Positions 1 through 4,734 of a stretch of DNA of 7,001 bases are shown here, one piece after another. The notes below the pieces were generated by a model, which saw nothing but the letters and a program-made list of their open reading frames with translations, made no database searches and was not told the DNA's origin. Within the stretch, counting starts at the first letter, position 1, and every line of letters begins with the position of its first letter. This stretch comes from UBA4246 sp045113475 (GTDB lineage: Bacteria; Bacillota; Clostridia; Christensenellales; Aristaeellaceae): NCBI GenBank assembly GCA_045113475.1, contig JBGUIY010000141.1:1-7001 (forward strand), given 5' to 3'. The translations under genes and the position numbers were made by a program.

Positions 1-1182
1 CTGGCGTTCGCCGGTGGATAGGGAGGATGCCGCCCTGTCCAGGGATAAGTAAGATAAGCCCAGGTCCACCAGCCGCCGGGCCGTGTGGAAAAAGGAGGCG
101 CAGATGCTTTCCGCCATGGGCCGCATTTCCTCCGGGAGGGAAGCGGGCACGCCCCGGACCCAGTTTATCAGTTCGGACAAGGGCAGCGCGCACACCTGGT
201 CCAGGGAGACGCCGCGCAGGCGCAGGGACCGGGCGCGGGCGGACAGCCGGGTGCCGCCGCAGTCCGGGCACACGTCCTCCTTTAAAAATTTTTCCACCCG
301 TTTCATGCCCTTTTCGTCCTTTACCTTGTTCAAGGCGTTTAAAACGGTGGCCGTGGCGCTGTAATAGGTGAAGTCCATCTCCCCCGCCGTGACGCTCTCC
401 TTGCTCTTCGGGCGGTAGAAGATGTGCTTTTTGACCATCGGGCCGTGAAGCACGATCTCTTTCTCCTCCGCCGTCAGTTCCCGGTAGGGCACGTCGGTGC
501 GCACGCCCATGGCGCGGCACACGTCCGTCATCAGGGACCACATCAGGCTGTTCCAGGGCGCGACCGCGCCGCCGTCGATGGTCAGGCTGTCGTCGGGGAT
601 CAGGGTGCGCTCATCCACCGTACGCACGATGCCCGTGCCGCCGCAGCGCTTGCAGGCGCCCTGGCTGTTGAAGGCCAGCTCCTCCGCGCCGGGGCCGTAA
701 AAGGCAGCGCCGCACTCAGGGCAGGTGATCTCCCGTCCGGCAGCCACGTTCATGGACGGCGGGCAGTAATGCCCGTTGGGGCAGCGATGGCTGGCCAGAC
801 GCGAAAACATGAGCCTGAGGCTGTTCAGCAGCTCCGTGCCCGTACCAAAGGTAGAGCGGATGCCCGGCACGCCGGGCCGCTGGTGCAGCGCCAGGGCGGC
901 AGGCACGTACAGCACATCGTCCACGTCCGCCCGGGCCGCCTGGGTCATGCGCCGCCGGGTATAGGTGGAAAGGGACTCCAGGTAGCGCCTGGAGCCCTCC
1001 GCGTACAGCACCCCCAGGGCAAGGGAGGACTTGCCGGAGCCGGAGACCCCGGCGATGCCGACGATGCGGTTCAGCGGCACGTCCACGTCAATGTTCTTCA
1101 GGTTGTGCACCCTGGCGCCCCGCACCAGGATGGCGTCCGGTATATTCCGACCGTTCCGGTCCCTGCTGTTGTTCTGATCCAT
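1..1182 (-). CDS. UvrA-like ABC ATPase (UvrA paralogue lacking the UvrB-binding domain), N-terminal 394 residues, cut by window edge
   Basis: The frame is open from an ATG at 1182-1180 to the window's first base, so the C-terminal half is missing. Upstream of the ATG is TTGGAGAAAAC, a good ribosome binding site. Visible features, in order: Walker A GVSGSGKSS (45-53); the UvrA stretch YAEGSRRYLESLS (60-72); the Q-loop-like Gln at 101; RSTFGTGTE (109-117); cysteine pairs C154/C157 and C177/C180, followed by GGTG, like the first UvrA zinc module; CPDCGGTRL (305-313); and the ABC signature LSTGERQ (388-394) at the cut. In canonical UvrA about 115 residues of UvrB-binding domain precede the first zinc module; here only about 20 residues separate C134 from C154, so that domain is absent. 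UvrA proper scans DNA and loads UvrB. Paralogues without the domain include DrrC-type drug-resistance proteins, so a role in protection from DNA-binding compounds or other stress is possible but unproven. It lies 89 bp downstream of the Nudix gene and may be co-transcribed. Confidence is high for the family, low for the role. Confidence 0.9.
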   Translation of the reverse strand, partial: MDQNNSRDRNGRNIPDAILVRGARVHNLKNIDVDVPLNRIVGIAGVSGSGKSSLALGVLYAEGSRRYLESLSTYTRRRMTQAARADVDDVLYVPAALALHQRPGVPGIRSTFGTGTELLNSLRLMFSRLASHRCPNGHYCPPSMNVAAGREITCPECGAAFYGPGAEELAFNSQGACKRCGGTGIVRTVDERTLIPDDSLTIDGGAVAPWNSLMWSLMTDVCRAMGVRTDVPYRELTAEEKEIVLHGPMVKKHIFYRPKSKESVTAGEMDFTYYSATATVLNALNKVKDEKGMKRVEKFLKEDVCPDCGGTRLSARARSLRLRGVSLDQVCALPLSELINWVRGVPASLPEEMRPMAESICASFFHTARRLVDLGLSYLSLDRAASSLSTGERQ

Positions 1183-1244
1183 GTTTTCTCCAAATTCACT
1201 GATCTTGCCTGCCGCCGCGCAGTATGGCACACAGGCCTCTTTCG

Positions 1245-1269
1245 GGCACGGTCCGGCACCGGCCGTACC
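1245..1269 (-). other. GC-rich hairpin in the Nudix/UvrA-like intergenic gap
   Basis: On the minus strand GGTACGG pairs with CCGTGCC (one G-T wobble), and an inner CCG/CGG stem closes a 4-nt loop with one bulged A. The structure starts 2 bp after the Nudix stop codon. No T-run follows it, so it is a poor intrinsic terminator. It could protect the upstream mRNA 3' end or attenuate read-through into the UvrA-like gene. Its function is inferred only from position. Confidence 0.4.
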
Positions 1270-1271
1270 GC

Positions 1272-1670
1272 TCACTGGCGCCGGGCCAGCAGCCCCTTCA
1301 GCAGTTCGATCACGGAGAGGTCCGCCGGCAGCCACGCCACCTGATCCAGCTCCTCCGCGCCCAGCCACCGGGCGGACTCGTGCTCCTTCAGGGTCAGGCT
1401 GCCCGAGCGCACCGCGCAGAGGTAGCAGCCCATGGACAGATGGAAGTCCGGATAATCGTACTCCACCTGCGCCAGCTTTTCTCCCACGCCGATCTCCGTG
1501 TCCAGCTCCTCGCGGATCTCCCGCGCCAGCGCCTGCTCCGGCGTCTCCCCCGGCTCGACCTTCCCGCCCGGGAACTCCCAGCCGTCCTTGAACGCCCCGT
1601 AGCCCCGCTGCGTGGCGAAAACGCGGTCCCCTTCACGGATCACCGCTGCCACGACCCTGACCGTCTTCAC
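1272..1670 (-). CDS. Nudix (MutT/CTP pyrophosphohydrolase-like) nucleoside triphosphate hydrolase
   Basis: This is a 132-residue protein, typical for single-domain MutT-type enzymes. The Nudix box spans roughly 36-58: G36, E42, R50-E51 and E54-E55 match G-x5-E-x7-RE-U-x-EE. These acidic residues bind the metal that supports hydrolysis of an NTP to NMP and pyrophosphate. The box Gly is Asp57 (REIREELDTEI), a variant I recall from the CTP/(deoxy)NTP pyrophosphohydrolase subfamily. WEFPGGK (31-37) precedes the box and an N-terminal strand MKTVRVVAAVI opens the fold. The expected role is cytosolic clean-up of oxidised or non-canonical nucleotides; the exact substrate cannot be read from the sequence. 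The start is GTG at 1670-1668: a TGA lies in frame three codons upstream and the next internal Met is deep in the protein, so no better start exists. Its apparent ribosome binding site overlaps a run of eight G. The UvrA-like gene follows on the same strand, suggesting a small nucleotide/DNA-protection unit, which is inference. Confidence 0.92.
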   Translation of the reverse strand: MKTVRVVAAVIREGDRVFATQRGYGAFKDGWEFPGGKVEPGETPEQALAREIREELDTEIGVGEKLAQVEYDYPDFHLSMGCYLCAVRSGSLTLKEHESARWLGAEELDQVAWLPADLSVIELLKGLLARRQ

Positions 1671-1679
1671 GGCGGTTCA

Positions 1680-1687
1680 CCCCCCCC
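1680..1687 (-). promoter_or_regulatory. G8 homopolymer forming the ribosome binding site of the Nudix gene
   Basis: On the minus strand eight G run into TGAACCGCC and then the GTG start. GGGGGTGA is the only Shine-Dalgarno-like sequence at usable distance. Homopolymeric G tracts can change length by slippage, which would alter the strength or spacing of this site but not the reading frame. That consequence is inferred. Confidence 0.45.
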
Positions 1688-1700
1688 GCTATAAACTCAA

Positions 1701-1748
1701 TGAAACAGACGGACAGAGGCCGGCCCTGCCGGATACCTCCGTCCGTCT
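1701..1748 (-). terminator. Compound intrinsic terminator after the epimerase-family gene
   Basis: The outer arms 1707-1719 and 1736-1748 pair over 13 positions with a single mismatch (AGACGGAC against GTCCGTCT on the outside). An inner perfect CCGGC/GCCGG stem closes a 3-nt CCT loop. On the minus strand the hairpin is followed by GTTTCATTGAGTTTAT, which is T-rich but interrupted. It lies 15 bp past the epimerase-family stop codon and before the Nudix gene, so it most likely ends the membrane-protein/epimerase transcript, possibly with some read-through. The hairpin is seen directly; termination is inferred. Confidence 0.75.
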
Positions 1749-1763
1749 CCGCGCATCCTGATA

Positions 1764-2612
1764 TCAGAAAAAACTGATCTTATGCGTACGGGAAGCCGAT
1801 TCGCCGGGAGCAAGGCGGATCATGCCCGGCTTGTGGGCGATCTGCATGTCGGCGTCCACGTAATCCGGCGCGTTGCACCAGGGCTCTATGCAGATATAGT
1901 CCGCGCCGGGCTTCGTCCACAGCATCAGCACGTCCATGCCCTCGTAATCCACGCGGAGCTTCTTTTCGCTCACGCTGCTCTTCAGGGTCACGCTGCGGCT
2001 CTTCAGGGCGGGGAACACCAGGGCGTCCACCGCGAAGTATTCCGTCTTCAGGGCGAGCTCCCGGGCATTTTCCGCCATGACCACCGGCTCGCGCCGGATC
2101 AGGTTGCCTTCCAGCTCGGATACCGCCAGGGTCTCCGGCTGTTCGAACTCGACGGTGTACTTTTCGAGGCCGCCGGGCGTCGCCCAGGCCTCGTGAGAGC
2201 CGACGGAGTACCAGAATTCGCGGCTGTCGGTGTTCTTCACTTCGTAAGCAATTGCAAGCGATGCGCCGTCCAGCCGGTATTCGGCGCGGAACTCATACGC
2301 AAAGGGGAAGCCGGGATGCCGCTCTGTCAGCAGGAAAACGGCCTTTTCATCCTCCGCTGTTTCCACCTGCCATTCCGCCTTCCGCGCAAAGCCATGCTTG
2401 GGCATCACGTAGCGCTCGCCGTTCAGGAAGTAGGTGTCCTCCTTCAGGCCGCCGCAGACCGGGAACATGACCGGGGCGCGGCCCGTCCAGAACGCGGGAT
2501 CCCCCTGCCAGAGCCGCTCGGTGCCGTCCGCCTCGCGGACAGACTGCATTTCCGCGCCGATGGTGGAGATATCCACCGTCAGTGCTTCGTTTTTGATCGT
2601 GATCAGACTCAT
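1764..2612 (-). CDS. Aldose 1-epimerase (mutarotase) family protein, LacX/YeaD-like branch
   Basis: A 282-residue cytosolic protein of the galactose-mutarotase-like beta-sandwich fold. Family marks: GRAPVMFPVCG (44-54), HGFAR (73-77), a second histidine at 140 in VGSHEAW, and Glu243 in CIEPWCNAPD. In characterised mutarotases a histidine acts as acid and a glutamate as base to interconvert alpha and beta anomers; H140 and E243 are the likely equivalents, with H73 and R45 in the sugar pocket. The length and the HGFAR and EPW motifs fit the LacX-type branch rather than the longer GalM, so the sugar or sugar phosphate acted on is unknown. The ATG at 2612-2610 is preceded by GGAGGTGGATT, an excellent ribosome binding site. 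There is no signal peptide. It lies 33 bp after the membrane-protein gene, so the two are probably one operon ended by the hairpin at 1701-1748. Nothing is broken or unusual in composition. Confidence 0.9.
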   Translation of the reverse strand: MSLITIKNEALTVDISTIGAEMQSVREADGTERLWQGDPAFWTGRAPVMFPVCGGLKEDTYFLNGERYVMPKHGFARKAEWQVETAEDEKAVFLLTERHPGFPFAYEFRAEYRLDGASLAIAYEVKNTDSREFWYSVGSHEAWATPGGLEKYTVEFEQPETLAVSELEGNLIRREPVVMAENARELALKTEYFAVDALVFPALKSRSVTLKSSVSEKKLRVDYEGMDVLMLWTKPGADYICIEPWCNAPDYVDADMQIAHKPGMIRLAPGESASRTHKISFF

Positions 2613-2645
2613 AATCCACCTCCAGTAACTTTATCGGGAATCCGT

Positions 2646-3296
2646 TTACCTTTTTTCGTCCTTCAGGACCGCAGCGCGGAAGGTCCAGACCAGCAGCAGA
2701 TAGCAGACGGTCTTGGGCAGCATCAGCATGCCCAGGATGGGCACCAGGCTGGCGCCGACCGCCACGGGCAGATAGAACAGGAAAGACAGGGTGACATACA
2801 GCCACACGAAACGGAAGCGTTTCGTCTCTCCCCGCGCGGCATAATAGAGCGCCACCACCAGGCAGCCCAGCGCGGTGAAGGGCACGTTGCGCAGGATGCC
2901 CCACAGGACGCCGCCCTCGTTGGTCAGCCAGCCGTTCTGCGGGAACAGGCAGATAACCACCCGGAGCGCCGTCAGCGCCCACACCAGGGCGGTCACCTTC
3001 TTGTCCTCCGTCCTGCGGTAATAGCCGATCCAGATGTAGTACACCAGCACATAGAACACCGTCATCGTGACGGAGGTGATCAGCTTTCCGATGCCCAGGG
3101 CAGCGGTGAAATCAGCCGAAACGAAGAAATTCAGCACCCGCGGCACCAGGTGGAAGGCGTCGCCGATGCCCAGGATCAGTGCCGCCTGGCCCATCATCCG
3201 CTCCGTTCTGCCGCGCGCCTTTTTCAGGATCTGGCATCCCCACAGGATCACCAGCACCAGATACAGGATATCAAAGGTCGATTCGCCGTACTTCAT
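2646..3296 (-). CDS. Seven-helix integral membrane protein of unknown function
   Basis: I do not recognise the family. The protein (216 residues from the ATG at 3296-3294) is strongly hydrophobic, with about seven predicted membrane segments. Counted from a GTG one codon earlier, these lie near 9-25, 37-60, 68-93, 102-120, 133-154, 163-186 and 188-210. Short basic or polar links such as KKARGRTER, YYRRTEDKK and ARGETKRFR between them, plus a charged C-terminal tail (KDEKR), suggest cytosolic loops. Polar or charged residues within membrane segments (GIGDAFHLVPR, 44-54) could form a functional site. There is no signal peptide, ATPase or cofactor motif. AGGAGG precedes the start; its 7-nt spacing to ATG 3296 beats the 4-nt spacing to the adjacent GTG at 3299, so I chose the ATG. 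It is the first gene of a probable operon with the epimerase-family gene, driven by a minus-strand promoter near 3400-3428. Transport or sensing linked to sugar metabolism is a guess from the neighbour only. Confidence 0.85.
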   Translation of the reverse strand: MKYGESTFDILYLVLVILWGCQILKKARGRTERMMGQAALILGIGDAFHLVPRVLNFFVSADFTAALGIGKLITSVTMTVFYVLVYYIWIGYYRRTEDKKVTALVWALTALRVVICLFPQNGWLTNEGGVLWGILRNVPFTALGCLVVALYYAARGETKRFRFVWLYVTLSFLFYLPVAVGASLVPILGMLMLPKTVCYLLLVWTFRAAVLKDEKR

Positions 3297-3399
3297 CACA
3301 GCACCTCCTCTTGAGGATGTTTATTTCGCCGCGGCCGATCCGTTTTCCTTCCGTTGATCATTCATCTTGAGAAGCCATATTCAGCGCAATCGGAAAAAC

Positions 3400-3428
3400 A
3401 TCATTTATGTTCTTTTTTTGTTTGTGAA
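3400..3428 (-). promoter_or_regulatory. Candidate sigma-A promoter for the membrane-protein/epimerase unit
   Basis: On the minus strand TTCACA (3428-3423, 5 of 6 to the -35 consensus) is followed by a 17-bp spacer and AATGAT (3405-3400, 4 of 6 to the -10 consensus). Transcription would start near 3393 and leave a leader of about 95 nt before the start codon. The two -35 elements of this promoter and the rpsL promoter are only 7 bp apart, back to back. The -10 is imperfect, so this is a moderate call. Confidence 0.5.
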
Positions 3429-3435
3429 AAAATAT

Positions 3436-3464
3436 TTGACATATTGACGATTCGGTGTTATTAT
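3436..3464 (+). promoter_or_regulatory. Strong sigma-A promoter of the str operon (rpsL-rpsG-fusA-tuf)
   Basis: A perfect -35 TTGACA (3436-3441), a 17-bp spacer and -10 TATTAT (3459-3464, 5 of 6) give a near-consensus housekeeping promoter. Just upstream, 3403-3435 is almost entirely A/T with T7 and A6 runs, as expected for an UP element contacted by the RNA polymerase alpha subunit. Transcription should begin near 3469-3472, about 150 nt before rpsL. A second TTGAC at 3444-3448 repeats the -35 motif 8 bp on but has no matching -10. Confidence 0.88.
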
Positions 3465-3470
3465 GTCTAA

Positions 3471-3619
3471 GTTGCCTGTCTTGCAGGCGTTGTTTGAGTG
3501 CTTGACCGCCGGTCGGCCCCAGACAAATCACTTCGACTATATATTCCCGAGGGTTGCGGGGATGTTATAGGAGGAGATCCCCTGATAAGGGACTCCGATA
3601 AATTACGGGAGGTGCTCTC
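3471..3619 (+). other. Structured 5' leader of rpsL
   Basis: No protein gene is convincing here. Four potential hairpins follow one another: 3474-3488 (GCCTG/CAGGC), 3504-3514 (GACC/GGTC), 3544-3562 (TTCCCG/CGGGGA with one G-T pair, loop AGGGTTG) and 3573-3596 (GGAG-A-TCCC with GGGACTCC, 8 bp and one bulged A, loop CTGATAA). The real rpsL ribosome binding site GGAGGTG (3608-3614) lies just after the last hairpin, 5 nt before the ATG. A second perfect AGGAGG (3569-3574) partly lies in the last hairpin and has no ATG, GTG or TTG at usable distance. Such a leader could hold a control element for the operon. I do not recognise it as a known ribosomal-protein leader class. Confidence 0.5.
3569..3574 (+). 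promoter_or_regulatory. Orphan Shine-Dalgarno sequence in the rpsL leader
   Basis: AGGAGG, followed by AG, is a full match to the anti-Shine-Dalgarno sequence but lies 45 nt upstream of the rpsL start. At 7-nt spacing the only near-start is CTG 3582, which opens a 19-codon frame ending at TGA 3639-3641, inside rpsL. It may be a ribosome standby or control site, or simply chance. Confidence 0.35.
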
Positions 3620-3994
3620 ATGCCCACGATCAATCAGTTGATCCGCAAGGTAAGGGAAAAAGTGGCCAACAAGTCGACCGCTCCCATCCTGCAGGGGTGT
3701 CCGCAGAAGCGCGGCGTCTGCCTGAGCGTCAAAACGACGACGCCCAAGAAGCCGAATTCCGCTCTGCGCAAAATCGCGAGAATCCGTCTGACGAACCAGA
3801 TTGAAGGTACCTGCTACATTCCGGGTATCGGCCACAATCTGCAGGAGCACAGCGTGGTGCTCATTCGCGGCGGCCGTGTTCGCGATCTGCCTGGCGTCCG
3901 CTACCACATCATTCGCGGCGCTCTGGACACTGCCGGTGTTGCGAAGCGCAATCAGGGTCGTTCGCTCTACGGCGCAAAACGTCCCAAGAAGTAA
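3620..3994 (+). CDS. rpsL: 30S ribosomal protein S12
   Basis: S12 sits at the 30S decoding centre and inter-subunit face, where it helps govern tRNA selection fidelity and translocation. The 124 residues align with E. coli S12 without gaps, so this is the short form lacking the extra internal segment of Bacillus S12. Conserved marks: CPQKRGVC (27-34), TTTPKKPNSALRK (39-51, with K43 and K44 intact), GHNLQEHSVVLIRGGRV (71-87) and DLPGVRYH (89-96), including D89, the residue methylthiolated by RimO in E. coli. Residue 88 is Arg (codon CGC, 3881-3883) rather than the usual Lys, equal to the known streptomycin-resistance change. Also atypical are Gln60 (usually Gly), Gly63 (usually Val) and Leu116 (usually Lys in RSKYG). 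ATG 3620 follows GGAGGTG with ideal spacing. First gene of the str operon, not preceded by rpoB/rpoC here; rpsG follows after 216 nt. Identity is certain; the resistance consequence is inferred. Confidence 0.99.
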   Translation: MPTINQLIRKVREKVANKSTAPILQGCPQKRGVCLSVKTTTPKKPNSALRKIARIRLTNQIEGTCYIPGIGHNLQEHSVVLIRGGRVRDLPGVRYHIIRGALDTAGVAKRNQGRSLYGAKRPKK

Positions 3995-4210
3995 TGGCGG
4001 ACATTCCGTCATGGCTCTGATCCGAACCGCTGTCAGGACAGTCTGAGCAGGCTTCCCTTTTTCTGGAACGGGAAAAGCGGGGCACTTGCCTGCCGACGCG
4101 CTTGTCCGGCACCGTAAAAACTTCGGAGCGGCGCGATGCTGACGCGCTGCGGACGGTCGGCGGATGACCGGTGACGAAATGATACGCCCCATTGTTTAAG
4201 GAGGGAAACT
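3995..4210 (+). other. Long rpsL-rpsG intercistronic spacer with hairpins, possible S7 control site
   Basis: The 216-nt gap holds no credible gene (an 11-codon frame at 4010-4045 lacks a ribosome binding site). Visible pairings are CTGT/ACAG at 4030-4041, an 8-bp stem GCGGCGCG/CGCGCTGC at 4128-4150 with loop ATGCTGA, and CGGTC/GACCG at 4154-4170 with a 7-nt loop. The last two are tandem and end about 30 nt before the rpsG ribosome binding site. No T-run follows any of them, so they do not look like terminators. In E. coli S7 binds the rpsL-rpsG spacer and represses its own translation. A similar role here is inferred from position and structure. Confidence 0.4.
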
Positions 4211-4681
4211 ATGCCCCGTCGTGGATTTATCCCGAAGCGCGAAGTACTGCCGGATCCCATCTACGGGACCGTGGTGGTCACGAAGCTGATTAACCAGATC
4301 ATGCTTGACGGCAAGCGCGGCACGGCCCAGCAGGTCTGCTACGACGCTTTCGAAATGATCAAGCAGAAGACCGATAAAGACCCCAACGAAGTCTTCCAGG
4401 CGGCGCTCAACAACGTGATGCCCCAGCTGGAAGTCAAGGCCCGCCGCGTGGGCGGCGCCACCTATCAGGTTCCTATGGAAATTCGTCCGGAACGCCGTCA
4501 GACCCTGGGTCTGCGCTGGATCGTTGATTTCAGCCGCACCCGCGGTGAAAAGACGATGTCCGAGCGTCTGGCCGCGGAACTGATGGACGCAGCCAACAAC
4601 ACCGGCAACGCCGTAAAGCGCAAGGAAGAAATGCACCGCATGGCCGAAGCCAACAAGGCTTTCGCGCACTATCGCTGGTAA
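4211..4681 (+). CDS. rpsG: 30S ribosomal protein S7
   Basis: S7 is a primary 16S rRNA-binding protein that nucleates assembly of the 30S head and lines the E-site mRNA exit. The 156 residues match the usual bacterial length and show the family marks: MPRRG at the N-terminus, KREVLPDPIY (9-18), KARRVGGATYQVP (76-88) with the basic beta-hairpin, RPERRQTLGLRW (92-103), RGEKTMSERLA (111-121) and the C-terminal MAEANKAFAHYRW. ATG 4211 is preceded by AAGGAGGGAAACT, a strong ribosome binding site, and there is no competing upstream start. It lies 216 nt after rpsL and 53 nt before the chosen fusA start. In E. coli this protein represses translation of the downstream str genes, and the structured spacer before it may serve that purpose here. 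I see no unusual residues or composition. Confidence 0.99.
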   Translation: MPRRGFIPKREVLPDPIYGTVVVTKLINQIMLDGKRGTAQQVCYDAFEMIKQKTDKDPNEVFQAALNNVMPQLEVKARRVGGATYQVPMEIRPERRQTLGLRWIVDFSRTRGEKTMSERLAAELMDAANNTGNAVKRKEEMHRMAEANKAFAHYRW

Positions 4682-4714
4682 TTTCCAAGAGCGCAGAACC
4701 CAGGTAACTGCCTG

Positions 4715-4720
4715 AAGGAG
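4715..4720 (+). promoter_or_regulatory. fusA ribosome binding site with unusual spacing
   Basis: AAGGAG is the only strong Shine-Dalgarno sequence before fusA. It is 14 nt from ATG 4735 but only 2 nt from an in-frame TTG at 4723, so neither start has ideal spacing. Family N-termini (MPR...) favour the ATG. A weak GGATAAG (4725-4731) lies closer to the ATG. Confidence 0.6.
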
Positions 4721-4734
4721 TATTGGATAAGCAT

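Noticed and set aside
1245..1269. Intrinsic terminator between the Nudix and UvrA-like genes
   Set aside because: The stem is strong but no T-tract follows, so it is recorded only as a hairpin.
424..1344. 306-codon plus-strand open frame opposite the UvrA-like gene
   Set aside because: The translation is low-complexity (Ala, Gly, His, Arg) and lies opposite a frame with clear UvrA motifs, so it is a shadow.
1671..1763. Promoter for the Nudix/UvrA-like genes (TTATAG near 1688-1693 on the minus strand)
   Set aside because: The only -35 at suitable distance is CTGTCC (3 of 6), which sits inside the terminator stem, so the support is too weak.
1782..3314. 510-codon plus-strand open frame across the epimerase and membrane-protein genes
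   Set aside because: It spans two well-supported minus-strand genes and their gap, and its product is His/Gln/Arg-rich with no domain.
3582..3641. 19-codon upstream frame starting at CTG behind the orphan AGGAGG
   Set aside because: CTG starts are rare and the frame overlaps rpsL. It is noted as part of the leader but not called as a gene.
3467..4192. 241-codon minus-strand open frame over rpsL and its leader
   Set aside because: It lies opposite S12 and through the rpsL promoter-leader and spacer, with no recognisable protein.
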